In this document: in pieces, positions 35,610 to 44,141 of the stretch | How the letters are laid out: each line of letters opens with the position of its first letter | How positions within the stretch are numbered: position 1 is the first letter of the stretch | NCBI GenBank assembly: GCA_022574595.1 | Contig: JACZRS010000020.1 | Span: 16,663 to 80,662, forward strand | Direction of reading: 5' to 3' | Source of the DNA: Planctomycetota bacterium | GTDB taxonomy: Bacteria; Planctomycetota; Phycisphaerae; Phycisphaerales; SM1A02 | Length of the DNA stretch: 64,000 nucleotides | Made by a program: the position numbers and the translations under genes | The notes under the pieces: model-generated | What the model was told of the DNA's origin: nothing | What the model saw: only the letters and a program-made list of their open reading frames with translations | Databases searched by the model: none

Positions 35610-36491
35610 TTGACCTCGATTCTTAGAACCATATCAGCCTTGATACTGCTATTAGCACCCTTTTTGTGCAGCGGATGTAAGGACGAAAGCTCAGCACTGA
35701 GCCCACGCCAAGGTAACCAAACTCCACATCAACAAAGCAACAAAACTCCTACTCAAAGAGAAAAAACTCCCCACCAGGATAATCAACCGCCTCCGCAGGC
35801 TACAGCTACGCTTCAACCGCCACTTAACTCTATATTTCGGATGATCGCGCAAGGCGGCTTTGAGCCAGCCAGGCAGCAGCTTGCAGCTTATCTATTAGAG
35901 AATCCCAAAAGTGGCGAAGCTAAATTCCTCTTGGGATTGTCGTTTCACCGCCAAAAAAGATACGCACTAGCGAAACCTCACTTTGAGGAAGCAGCCAAGC
36001 TTAGCCCGTTCTTTCATCCAACCTTTCATTTCCAGGGGTGGTGCCTTTATTACCTGGGGGAAATCGATGATTCTTATGCAGCTTTCAAAGAGCATGTCAA
36101 GCTAGATCCCAAAGAAGGTGATTCAATCTTCGGCATGGGGCTTATTGAAATGGAACTAGATAAGCTGGATGATGCGGAAAGTCATTTTCAAACCGCAATC
36201 GATTTGCAGAAAGATAATCCAAGACGTGTCCGAGACGTTGCGAAAATTCATGCAAGGTTGGCGGATATATTTATTCGAAGAGAGAATTTTAGCAAAGCGG
36301 AAGAAGAGCTAATGCAAGCCCTGAAGCTTTGGCCGCAACACTATATTGCTCACTACAAATTGTATGTAGTACTTAATCGACTTGGTAAGGAACAAGAAGC
36401 TCAAGAAGCCTTTAAGCTTTACAAACGTGGACAAGCTCAAGCTGCAATCAGGAGAGGTGTTCCGGGGGTTCCGGGGGTTCCGGGGCAATGA
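35610..36491 (+). CDS. TPR lipoprotein, partner of a CRTAC1/UnbV protein
   Basis: About 293 residues from TTG 35610, favoured because AGGA lies seven bases upstream and it gives a compact signal ending in FLCSGC (Cys23). An in-frame ATG at 35532 would give a 26-residue extension without a ribosome-binding site. A Gln/Pro/Thr-rich linker follows, then at least five TPR units (for example AKFLLGLSFHRQKRYALAKPHFEEAAKL and PREGDSIF-type variants of the loop). The C-terminus is a collagen-like GVPGVPGVPGQ encoded by 9-bp repeats. The stop overlaps the ATG of the next gene (ATGA). TPR proteins of this type are frequently encoded next to CRTAC1 proteins. Confidence 0.75.
   Translation: MTSILRTISALILLLAPFLCSGCKDESSALSPRQGNQTPHQQSNKTPTQREKTPHQDNQPPPQATATLQPPLNSIFRMIAQGGFEPARQQLAAYLLENPKSGEAKFLLGLSFHRQKRYALAKPHFEEAAKLSPFFHPTFHFQGWCLYYLGEIDDSYAAFKEHVKLDPKEGDSIFGMGLIEMELDKLDDAESHFQTAIDLQKDNPRRVRDVAKIHARLADIFIRRENFSKAEEELMQALKLWPQHYIAHYKLYVVLNRLGKEQEAQEAFKLYKRGQAQAAIRRGVPGVPGVPGQ
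36457..36486 (+). repeat. 9-bp tandem repeat (GGGGTTCCG) at a gene junction
   Basis: Three or more copies of a GGNGTTCCG unit encode Gly-Val-Pro triplets at the C-terminus of the TPR protein. The last copy supplies the G-rich sequence just upstream of the start codon of the following gene. A change in unit number would keep the frame. Confidence 0.7.
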
Positions 36492-38164
36492 TGAGAATGC
36501 AATCAATTACTCGTGGTTTTGTTACAGTTGTTTTCTGCACGTTATTAATGTGCAGCAGTGCGGAAACCAATTTCTCAGGCGAATCTGCTTTTAACTTTAC
36601 TACCTTGAAAAGTAGTGAATCGGGAATAGATCTCATCCTAACCAGTGGGAAACAACCAACCAGCGAAATACTAGAAGTAAACGGCGGAGGATTGGCGCTT
36701 ATCGATTTTGATAACGATGGGGATCAAGATCTCTTTATCACAAATGGCGCAACACTAAAAAACCCAGAGGCTGGCCCGGGTTCAAGGCTCTACGAAAACC
36801 TTGGCAACCTTAAGTTCCGAGACGTTACGCAATCTGCAGGAATTAACCTTTTCCGCTGGGCAATGGGAGCAGCGGTAGGCGACTATAACGGTGACGGTTT
36901 TGATGACATCTTTGTAACCTGCTATGGAGCAAATGTATTATTGCGAAATAATGGCGACAAAACTTTTACGGATGTTACTTCGCAAGCTGGTTTGGCTGAC
37001 AATCGCTGGGGTACAAGTAGCGCATTTTCAGATCTTGATAACGATGGGGATCTGGACTTGTATGTAGTTAATTACCTCGTATTTGATGTGGATAATCCGC
37101 CAAACCCGTCAAATTTCAAGGGTGTTGAAGTTATGGCTGGTCCCAGTGGTCTACCTCCCCAACACGATATCCTTTACGAGAATCTTGGTAACGGCACATT
37201 TGCCGACATCACTCAAAAGTCCGGTTGCCTAAAAGTGCCACCATCATTTGGCCTGGGCGTGATAATTATTGACTTTGATCTTGATGGCAAACAAGACATA
37301 TTCGTCGGTAACGATTCGATGATCAATTTCTTCTTTCACAATAAGGGGAATTTGCAATTTGAGGAAAAAGGATTGTTCAGCGGGTTGGCTGCCAATATCG
37401 AAGGTGGGGAACAAGCAACAATGGGGATCGCAATTGCGGATGTTGATGGCAACGGCTATCCCGATGTGTTTACGACTAATTTCTCAAGCGATACAAACAC
37501 ACTACACCTGAACGTAAACGGTTCATTTTTTGATGATAGAACGCAGCAATATGGGTTAGCTATGGTCTCGCGAACGTACCTGGGGTGGTCTGCGGGATTT
37601 GCTGATTTTGATCTGGATGGCGATGAGGACCTGCTCTTTTTTAACGGTCACGTATATCCCCAGGCAACTATGGGAAACATGGAATCCGACTACCATCAGA
37701 AGCCCTTGTTATTTGAACGAATTGGTAGAAGATTTTCCAGGGTGACAGATTTTAAAGCTGCGCCATTTCTTGAAGAAACTAGATCACACCGCACCGCTCT
37801 CTTTGCAGATTTAGATCAAGATGGTGATATTGATATTGTTACTACCCAACTGGGTGGGCCTGTAAAAATAGTGCGAAACGATCAGACTGCAGGCAATTGG
37901 CTAAGCATCCAATTGCAGGATAAACGCAGCCAAACACAAAACCGCCGTGGGTTGGGAAGCACTGTGAAAATTACTTATGAAGATTCATCACAGCTAAGGT
38001 GGATTTACACAGGTGGTTACCAGGCCTCTAACGCACCAATCGCACACTTTGGACTGCCCGAAAACTTATCCAAAGTCTCTATCCAGATCACCTGGCCTGA
38101 TGGATATACCCAGCTGATTGATGGTTTAAACACAAAATCTCACCACAGCATTAAGCGTGATTGA
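36488..38164 (+). CDS. CRTAC1-family exported protein (FG-GAP propeller plus ASPIC/UnbV domain), copy 1
   Basis: 558 residues. N-terminal signal (VTVVFCTLLMCSSA). Propeller repeats with Asp loops: DFDNDGDQDLFI, DYNGDGFDDIFV, DLDNDGDLDLYV, DFDLDGKQDIFV, DVDGNGYPDVFT, DFDLDGDEDLLF, DLDQDGDIDIVT, about seven in total. The C-terminal ASPIC/UnbV domain spans GNWLSIQLQDKRSQTQNRRG to PIAHFGLPENLSKVSIQITWPDG. Its ATG overlaps the TPR gene stop, so the two are translationally coupled. The biochemical role of the family is not established. A second TPR + CRTAC1 pair follows immediately, with the same gene order. Confidence 0.87.
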   Translation: MMRMQSITRGFVTVVFCTLLMCSSAETNFSGESAFNFTTLKSSESGIDLILTSGKQPTSEILEVNGGGLALIDFDNDGDQDLFITNGATLKNPEAGPGSRLYENLGNLKFRDVTQSAGINLFRWAMGAAVGDYNGDGFDDIFVTCYGANVLLRNNGDKTFTDVTSQAGLADNRWGTSSAFSDLDNDGDLDLYVVNYLVFDVDNPPNPSNFKGVEVMAGPSGLPPQHDILYENLGNGTFADITQKSGCLKVPPSFGLGVIIIDFDLDGKQDIFVGNDSMINFFFHNKGNLQFEEKGLFSGLAANIEGGEQATMGIAIADVDGNGYPDVFTTNFSSDTNTLHLNVNGSFFDDRTQQYGLAMVSRTYLGWSAGFADFDLDGDEDLLFFNGHVYPQATMGNMESDYHQKPLLFERIGRRFSRVTDFKAAPFLEETRSHRTALFADLDQDGDIDIVTTQLGGPVKIVRNDQTAGNWLSIQLQDKRSQTQNRRGLGSTVKITYEDSSQLRWIYTGGYQASNAPIAHFGLPENLSKVSIQITWPDGYTQLIDGLNTKSHHSIKRD

Positions 38165-38270
38165 GTTCCTGCCATCTTAGATCTCTATCTCTGAGTGATG
38201 GTGAGTTGCAGAGTGTGTTGAGGCGATCCCGGCACTGATAGCGTCCGTTTAGGATATAGTTCACATTACC

Positions 38271-39785
38271 GTGACTGATTCCAAGCAACAACCCGGCAAT
38301 CCTCAAGAGCATGACAAACAGCCAAACCAAAATGGTGGTGAAGGCTGGTCAGTTGCGGTGATTGTCACGGTAGTTATCGTCATCGGCATCGGGCTTTATA
38401 GTCTATCGCGCTTTCAGATCGCACGAAAAACCCAAGGGGTGCGCAACCTCTACATTCCTCGCGTTCCCTTGCCAAGCGATTTGACGTTGTTGTCCCCACA
38501 ACTGCGCCCAATCGTGATAGAAGCGGCACAGCTATGTGAGAATAATCCTGGCGATCCGGAGCCTTTTGTGCAGATTGGACGAATCTATCACGCCAATCGT
38601 GAGACCCAGCTTGCGATACAGTCCTATGAGATTGCCCTGACGCTTGGCGCAGATGATGCGCGCACGCCTTATCTGCTCGGGCTTCTTCATATGGATATCG
38701 GCGAAAGCCAACAAGCAATCACTCGGTTTCATGAGTCAATCGCGCGCGACAATACCTACGCACCGGCGCATAACAACTTAGGTTTGAATTTACTTGAAGT
38801 GGGGCGCATCGACAAAGCGCTCCAGGAGATTAGCCAAGCTATTACTCTCAACCCTGATGATCCAATCTTTCACACTTCCCTGGCAATAGCCTATCGCCAA
38901 GCGGATCGATTAGATGAGGCTGCGACCTCTCTGCGCACTGCGCTTAAACTGGATCCAAAACTTGCATCAGCTCATCAACTGCTTGGGCTGACACTCAAGG
39001 CCATGGGCGAAAGTGATACCGCTCGCAAGCACCTGAATCAGATTACGCGCTATGCGACTGAGATTATTAAGGATCCCTGGTTAGCGGAGCTTCAAGATCT
39101 TGTTGTCTCGCTTCAAATTATCTTGGATCAAGCGGAAGCGCATCTATCAGCTGGTCGGCCGGGCAGTGCTGTTAATGCGTTAATGAAAGCGCGCAGCCTT
39201 TTTCCCGACAAGGCAAGTTTATTCAAGGTACTTGGACGCGCTTACCAACAGCTAGGCCAATCTCAGCAAGCTGTTGATTCGTATGTCCAAGCGCTTACCC
39301 TCGAGCCGGATGATGCTGATATGCGCGCTCAATTGGCGGCGATTCTCTTTGATCACGACAATCTTATTCAGGCGGATCGTGAAGCACAAAAGGCTATTGA
39401 AATCGAACCAAATCATGCGCAAGCTCATATTATCAAAGGCGCTCTGGCTCTACAGCAGGAAAATTATGCCAAGGCAATCGATATCCTAAAATCAGTCATC
39501 GCGCGACGCGGCGATCTGGTTGCAGCACATGTTCTGCTGGGGCAAGCCAAAGAGGCCTTGGGGAAATTGGAAGAGGCTGCTGAAGCGTATGAGCAGGCGC
39601 TGAAGATGGAGCAGGATCTTGAAGTCGCCCATCGAAGGCTTGGTATGGTGTATCGCAAGCTCAAGCGTTTTGACGAGGCACAACGTGAACTTGAGGCAGC
39701 CGCTAAGCTCGATCCATCAATCAGCGAGACGCATGAGCAGTTGAGGTTACTCGAAATGCAGCGAAAGGATTTAGGCGATTCATGA
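38271..39785 (+). CDS. Membrane-anchored TPR protein, partner of CRTAC1 copy 2
   Basis: 504 residues from a GTG start (MTDSKQQPGNPQEH). After a polar N-terminus of about 25 residues there is one membrane helix (SVAVIVTVVIVIGIGLYSL). The rest is around ten TPR units, including SYEIALTLGADDARTPYLLG, AHNNLGLNLLEVGRIDKAL, AHQLLGLTLKAMG, LFKVLGRAYQQLGQSQQAV and AHVLLGQAKEALGKLEEAAE. The TPR body should lie outside the cytoplasm. The stop overlaps the ATG of the CRTAC1 gene at 39782. Codon use is noticeably GC-richer than in the first pair, so the two pairs may not be a simple recent duplication. Confidence 0.83.
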   Translation: MTDSKQQPGNPQEHDKQPNQNGGEGWSVAVIVTVVIVIGIGLYSLSRFQIARKTQGVRNLYIPRVPLPSDLTLLSPQLRPIVIEAAQLCENNPGDPEPFVQIGRIYHANRETQLAIQSYEIALTLGADDARTPYLLGLLHMDIGESQQAITRFHESIARDNTYAPAHNNLGLNLLEVGRIDKALQEISQAITLNPDDPIFHTSLAIAYRQADRLDEAATSLRTALKLDPKLASAHQLLGLTLKAMGESDTARKHLNQITRYATEIIKDPWLAELQDLVVSLQIILDQAEAHLSAGRPGSAVNALMKARSLFPDKASLFKVLGRAYQQLGQSQQAVDSYVQALTLEPDDADMRAQLAAILFDHDNLIQADREAQKAIEIEPNHAQAHIIKGALALQQENYAKAIDILKSVIARRGDLVAAHVLLGQAKEALGKLEEAAEAYEQALKMEQDLEVAHRRLGMVYRKLKRFDEAQRELEAAAKLDPSISETHEQLRLLEMQRKDLGDS

Positions 39786-41464
39786 TGAGTCGATTAGTCG
39801 TCATTGCAAGTTTCTCGCTGCTGCTATTCTCCTGTGAACAACGTGTTGGGACTGAGTCACCTGAGATTTCGACGCTATTTACTGATGTTGCTCAAGAAAG
39901 CGGATTATCTTTCATTCACGAATCAGGCGCAGCGGGCGAATTTCTACTGCCGGAGATCATGGCCGGTGGGGCAGGATTCTTTGATTATGATGGAGATGGC
40001 TTTTTAGATATCTATCTTGTTCAATCCGGGCATATGGGATCGCCGGATTCTAAACTTGCCAACCGCTTATATAGAAATACCGGCGATGGACACTTTGTCG
40101 ATGTCACCGAGAGCGCTAACGTAGGAAACACTGGCTATGGCATGGGTTGTGCTGCCGGTGATTATGATAACGACGGCGATATTGATCTATACATCACCAA
40201 TCTTGGCGCAAATGTGTTTTATGTAAATAACGGTGATGGCACTTTCACTGACGCGACAATTGAAACTGCAACCGCAGGCGACAGTTGGTCAACCAGCGCT
40301 GCATTTGTGGATTATGATGCGGACGGCGATCTTGATCTCTTTGTTACGAACTATGTGAATTGGGAAAATACTAAAGCGTTTACTAAACGCAAATGTTTCG
40401 CAGTTAGTGGCACGCGCGATTACTGCTCGCCACAAGCTTACGCAGCACCTTCTTTTGATCGACTATATCGTAATGATTTAGAATCAGGTAAAGCTACATT
40501 TGTTGATGTGAGCCAAGCTGCGGGAATTCGTGACAAAGCCGGTACTGGGCTAGGCGTAGTTTGCACTGATTTAAATAATGATGGCAATGTCGATATTTAT
40601 GTCGCAAATGATCAGATGCCTAGCTTTGCCTGGATCAATGATGGGCAAGGTCACTTCACCGAGCAGGCTGTTTCGCTGGGTATTGCGGTAGATCACACCG
40701 GAAGATCTCAAGCGGGAATGGGGGTTGACAGCGGCGATATCGATGGTGATGGCGACTTTGACCTCTGGAAAGTGCATCTGATGCGCGAGTCGCACATTCT
40801 CTATATCAACCAGGGAGAATTCTTTGACGACAAAACAATTCGTTGGGGTTTGGCATCACCAACAAGACGATTCACAGGCTTCGGTACAGCCATGTTTGAC
40901 TTTGATCTTGATGGATTGCTCGATGTGTTTATAGCCAATGGGCGTGTGCAATATGAGGCCTCCTCTGAGGATGTTGATGATCCGTATGCTGAGCCGAACC
41001 AGTTGCTGCGCCAAGTTGAGCCTGGGCGATTTATAGATATTACTTCCTCAACAGGTGCGGCGATGAAACTAATTGAAAATAGCCGCGCTGCCGCCTTCGG
41101 CGATTACGATAACGATGGCGATATTGATATTCTCATCGCTAATCGTAATGGACCTGTGCGATTACTCCGCAACGATGTTAATCGTCGTGGGGCATTTCTA
41201 ACACTTCGTGTAATCGATAGACACGGCCGCGATGCCTATGGAGCAATTGTTAAATGCGTGATTGGTGAGACAACGCGTTCATTTGAAGTTCGTGCAGCTT
41301 ACAGCTATTGTGCCACCAACGATCCACGGGTCCACATCGGACTTGGCGAGGCAACAAGTGTTGAGCGAGTTGAAGTACTCTGGCCGGACGGACACACCGA
41401 ATCGTTCGGCCCATTTGAGAAAAACACGCAAATTACGATCCGTCAGTCATCGACTGCTCCTTAG
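39782..41464 (+). CDS. CRTAC1-family lipoprotein (FG-GAP plus ASPIC/UnbV), copy 2
   Basis: 560 residues. The signal ends in LLLFSC, a plausible lipobox with Cys18. Then TDVAQESGLSFIHESGAAGEF leads into the propeller: DYDGDGFLDIYLV, DYDNDGDIDLYI, DYDADGDLDLFV, DLNNDGNVDIYV, DIDGDGDFDLWK, DFDLDGLLDVFI and DYDNDGDIDILI. The C-terminal ASPIC/UnbV domain includes GAFLTLRVIDRHGRDAYGA and HIGLGEATSVERVEVLWPDGHTE. It is coupled to the TPR gene by ATGA. Together with 35610-38164 this forms two consecutive units of the same design. Confidence 0.87.
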   Translation: MMSRLVVIASFSLLLFSCEQRVGTESPEISTLFTDVAQESGLSFIHESGAAGEFLLPEIMAGGAGFFDYDGDGFLDIYLVQSGHMGSPDSKLANRLYRNTGDGHFVDVTESANVGNTGYGMGCAAGDYDNDGDIDLYITNLGANVFYVNNGDGTFTDATIETATAGDSWSTSAAFVDYDADGDLDLFVTNYVNWENTKAFTKRKCFAVSGTRDYCSPQAYAAPSFDRLYRNDLESGKATFVDVSQAAGIRDKAGTGLGVVCTDLNNDGNVDIYVANDQMPSFAWINDGQGHFTEQAVSLGIAVDHTGRSQAGMGVDSGDIDGDGDFDLWKVHLMRESHILYINQGEFFDDKTIRWGLASPTRRFTGFGTAMFDFDLDGLLDVFIANGRVQYEASSEDVDDPYAEPNQLLRQVEPGRFIDITSSTGAAMKLIENSRAAAFGDYDNDGDIDILIANRNGPVRLLRNDVNRRGAFLTLRVIDRHGRDAYGAIVKCVIGETTRSFEVRAAYSYCATNDPRVHIGLGEATSVERVEVLWPDGHTESFGPFEKNTQITIRQSSTAP

Positions 41465-41503
41465 CGCAAATTATGGTGTCAGCTATGAGTATTGCTAAAA
41501 AAA

Positions 41504-41577
41504 CACCCCGAGCAGGGCTCGAACCTGCGACCTGCGGTTTAGAAGACCGCCGCTCTATCCAACTGAGCTATCGGGGC
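41504..41577 (-). tRNA. tRNA-Arg (anticodon UCU)
   Basis: On the minus strand a complete cloverleaf reads GCCCCGA...TCGGGGT for the acceptor stem, D-arm GCTCAGTTGGATAGAGC, anticodon stem GCGGT/ACCGC with loop CTTCTAA (anticodon TCT), and TTCGAGCC in the T-arm. CCA is not encoded. It is convergent with the CRTAC1 gene ending at 41464. Confidence 0.95.
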
Positions 41578-41737
41578 AATTCCATCTATCAAACAGCTTA
41601 CCTAACTGAGCTTTTATGATATCCACTTGTTCAGACGATTCTCGGCTGATTTGGTTCGCAAACTATGAGATTCACGCCGCATCGCCGCCATTGACGATCT
41701 TCACCACCAGCCTTAAGTACAGGCCAAGGAGTGAATC

Positions 41738-42229
41738 ATGACCGATCAGCAGCGTATAGAAATCCTCGAAACCCAGGTCCGCAGACTCCGCTGGGTATTT
41801 ATTGGCGTCGTACTGTTTGCATCAATTGCCATAGCCCTAATCGTTACTCGTCCAAAGGTTATGCCTGATGTTATTAAGGCTGGTGCTTTTGAAGTTGTAG
41901 ATGCCAGCGGGCGAGTCGTGGCGAAAATGGGGCATCATCTTAATAATGGTGGCATTTGGATCTTCAACGACCAGGGAAACTCCGCAGCCTTCTTAACAAT
42001 TGATGAATTCGGTGCTGGTTCTCTATCCTTATATAACGGCAAAGATCCGCGCAAGCCCACCGACCACAAAGTGCTGTTTGCTCTTTCAAGTGATAATGCC
42101 CAGCAAGCAATTATGCGAATCCTATCAGATCAAGGCCACGGCCTGAAACTCCTCGGCGATTCAGATAGCACAGTAGGAAGAATTGAAACGATAAATGATC
42201 AAGGCGAAACGATCGATACTTGGCCGTGA
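41738..42229 (+). CDS. Small membrane-anchored protein with beta-strand repeats
   Basis: 163 residues with AAGGAG seven bases before the ATG. Residues 1-18 are a short coiled coil (QQRIEILETQVRRLR), residues 19-41 a single membrane helix, and the remainder has alternating strands with Gly turns (FEVVDASGRVVAKMGHH, GIWIFNDQGNSAAFLTID, SLSLYNG), resembling the strand repeats of small planctomycete and cyanobacterial proteins. No family name can be assigned. It stands alone between the tRNA and a convergent zinc-ribbon gene. Confidence 0.7.
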   Translation: MTDQQRIEILETQVRRLRWVFIGVVLFASIAIALIVTRPKVMPDVIKAGAFEVVDASGRVVAKMGHHLNNGGIWIFNDQGNSAAFLTIDEFGAGSLSLYNGKDPRKPTDHKVLFALSSDNAQQAIMRILSDQGHGLKLLGDSDSTVGRIETINDQGETIDTWP

Positions 42230-42277
42230 TGGATTTGGAATGATGCGCCATATTCGGGGTTAGCGATTAAACACGCT

Positions 42278-42309
42278 TCGCCCCAGGTGTATTCACCTGG
42301 GGCTAAATG
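42278..42309 (-). repeat. Palindromic repeat supplying a stop codon (copy 1)
   Basis: On the minus strand this reads CCCATTTAGCCCCAGGTGAA then TACACCTGGGGC. The arms CCCCAGGTG and CACCTGGGG form a perfect palindrome. The TAG inside is the stop of the gene 42303-42740, whose last codons are CCC ATT TAG. Confidence 0.75.
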
Positions 42310-42740
42310 GGGGTGGTATATTCGTTCCCACACTCCGGGCATTTTTCATGTTCCGCCCCGTGCAGGTCATAGCCGCAAGTCTGACAGTGATCCGGCCCAA
42401 ATTGCCGGTCATGTTTGAATGCCAGGATCGTGGCTACTCCGACAATAAGAAGTGGAATCCAAAGCGGCATAAAGAGGTGCGTTGTTCGCGCGGCATTGAA
42501 TCTGCCGTGGATGATCTTGGGCAGCCAATAAGTTTCGTAGGGCTGCCACACTGCGAACCATCCATGCTTTGGCGAGCTTTTGGGGAATAAAGATATTTCA
42601 AAGCATCCGACGCTCAGATTGACAGCCACAGTATTGGCCTGGTATCCCAACGCCGACCAGAACGCGCCAATCCAAGCGCATAATAATAAAGCACATGCAG
42701 CCAGCCCGACCCATTTAACACTCCGCCGCCTAAACTTCAT
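42303..42740 (-). CDS. Small membrane protein with C-terminal zinc ribbon
   Basis: 145 residues from the ATG at 42738-42740 (MKFRRRSVKW), with GAGGCGA upstream. Two hydrophobic helices (about residues 10-32 and 92-112) bracket a soluble loop. The tail is CQTCGYDLHGAEHEKCPECG, a one-zinc ribbon of the same general kind as in the 6-10 kb cluster. The final residues Pro-Ile and the stop codon come from a palindromic repeat. The gene at 44135 has the same design and the same repeat-derived end. Function unknown. Confidence 0.72.
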   Translation of the reverse strand: MKFRRRSVKWVGLAACALLLCAWIGAFWSALGYQANTVAVNLSVGCFEISLFPKSSPKHGWFAVWQPYETYWLPKIIHGRFNAARTTHLFMPLWIPLLIVGVATILAFKHDRQFGPDHCQTCGYDLHGAEHEKCPECGNEYTTPI

Positions 42741-42837
42741 TGCTTCGCCTCTTCGCAAAGTTCCTTACCACACTCCGGGCAACCTGAAGGGTATAGATGA
42801 TTGTCCCAACTTTTCACACAAGCATTTTGGTTGGTAA

Positions 42838-43959
42838 TCAGCGTACGGCTTGGTAATCTTCTTTAAGTTTGTTTTTTGAGTATACGATTTGCCAGACTTC
42901 TATTTGGTTTGCCCTGAAGTTTCCAGCGCAAAATAGAATGTAGTAGTTCCACATAAGGTAAAACCTTACATCGTATTTGTCTTTCAGTTTATTCCAGTTA
43001 TCAATAAAATTTTTGTGCCAGGCCATAAGAGTCTTATCATAATAAATTCCTCCAAAGTTATGCCAATCTTGAAGCACGAAAAGCCTATGGGCTGCAGCAG
43101 TAATTTGCTTTTTAGATGGAAGTTGACAGTTTGGGAAAATATATTTTAAAAGCCACCTGTCTAATCCTTTTACCCACCCCTTATCTCCAATAGTATGCAG
43201 CATGAATAGTCCATCAGATATAAGAAGTCGATGAACCGTTTTCATAAGGGTTTTGTAATTTTTCTCTCCGACAGATTCTAACAGTCCTATCGCTACTATC
43301 CTATCAAATTTCCCATTGACATCTCTGTAATCTTGAAATCGTATATCAACTGGAAGTCCTTGACACAGCTTTTTACCTAGTTTTACTTGCTCCTTTGAAA
43401 TGGTTACGCCAACAACTTCAACTTTGTATTTCTCTGCTGCATATTTCGCAAAGCTTCCCCAACCACAACCAATATCCAAGACTTTCATACCTGGTTTTAA
43501 TTTCATTTTCTTGCACACCAAATCCAATTTATCCTCTTGAGCTTGGTCCAAGGTTTTTGCTTTTTTCCAATAGCCACAGGTGTAGACCATTCGTTTGTCT
43601 AACATATTGGAATAGAGATCATTTCCTAAATCATAATGCTTCTCTCCCACTATATTGGAACGCGTTTTACTTTGCAGATTGATTAACTTTGATTTTAGGA
43701 CATGCCACATTAAATGAGCATTCTGAACATTCTTTTTTATGTCAATGCTTGAAATCTTATAGAAGAATTGATCAAGGTTTTTACAATCCCACCATCCATC
43801 CATATAAGACTCGCCCAGCCCGATAGATTGTCCGGCTAATACCTTAGAAAAGAATTTGGGATTATGAACTTGTATATCCCAAGCTCTGTTGCCATTAATT
43901 CTAATATCTGCTGTTGATAAAAGATTTTGGATAACGCGTTTTGCTTTTTCTGGAGACAT
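42838..43959 (-). CDS. cfa: Cyclopropane-fatty-acyl-phospholipid synthase
   Basis: 373 residues from the ATG at 43957-43959. Transfers a methylene group from S-adenosylmethionine to cis double bonds of membrane phospholipids. Visible family features: DGWWDCKNLDQFFYK, HYDLGNDLY, MVYTCGYWKKAKTLDQAQ, SAM motif VLDIGCGWGSFAKYAA, VVGVTISKEQ, FQDYRD, LHTIGDKGW, YIFPNCQLPS and DWHNFGGIYYDKTLMAW. The alignment with E. coli Cfa is very close along the whole chain, but the conserved FEHVG is LESVG here (Glu kept, His changed to Ser). The coding sequence is clearly more AT- and Lys-rich than its neighbours, which suggests horizontal acquisition. Confidence 0.92.
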   Translation of the reverse strand: MSPEKAKRVIQNLLSTADIRINGNRAWDIQVHNPKFFSKVLAGQSIGLGESYMDGWWDCKNLDQFFYKISSIDIKKNVQNAHLMWHVLKSKLINLQSKTRSNIVGEKHYDLGNDLYSNMLDKRMVYTCGYWKKAKTLDQAQEDKLDLVCKKMKLKPGMKVLDIGCGWGSFAKYAAEKYKVEVVGVTISKEQVKLGKKLCQGLPVDIRFQDYRDVNGKFDRIVAIGLLESVGEKNYKTLMKTVHRLLISDGLFMLHTIGDKGWVKGLDRWLLKYIFPNCQLPSKKQITAAAHRLFVLQDWHNFGGIYYDKTLMAWHKNFIDNWNKLKDKYDVRFYLMWNYYILFCAGNFRANQIEVWQIVYSKNKLKEDYQAVR

Positions 43960-44031
43960 TTGCAACTCGCTAAGAATAAATAGAACTGCAATTCAATGCA
44001 GTGAGCGTTTACAAGATGACAAATGATATTC

Positions 44032-44058
44032 CCCCCATTAGCCCCCGGCTTCGCCGTG
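44032..44058 (+). repeat. Degenerate palindromic repeat
   Basis: CCCATTAGCCCCCGGCTTCGCCGTGG resembles the CCCATTTAGCCC family, but the right arm has decayed and the inner GTGAAYACAC is replaced. It lies between cfa and the zinc-ribbon gene ending at 44135. Confidence 0.5.
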
Positions 44059-44111
44059 GATAATTACAGGTTGATTACTCTCTAACAGGCTTCCAACGCA
44101 AGTTCCGCTCA

Positions 44112-44141
44112 GCCCCGGGTGTGTTCACCCAGGGCTAAATG
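44112..44141 (-). repeat. Palindromic repeat supplying a stop codon (copy 2)
   Basis: On the minus strand CCCATTTAGCCCTGGGTGAA then CACACCCGGGGC. The TAG is the stop of the gene 44135-44761, again as CCC ATT TAG. Confidence 0.75.
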
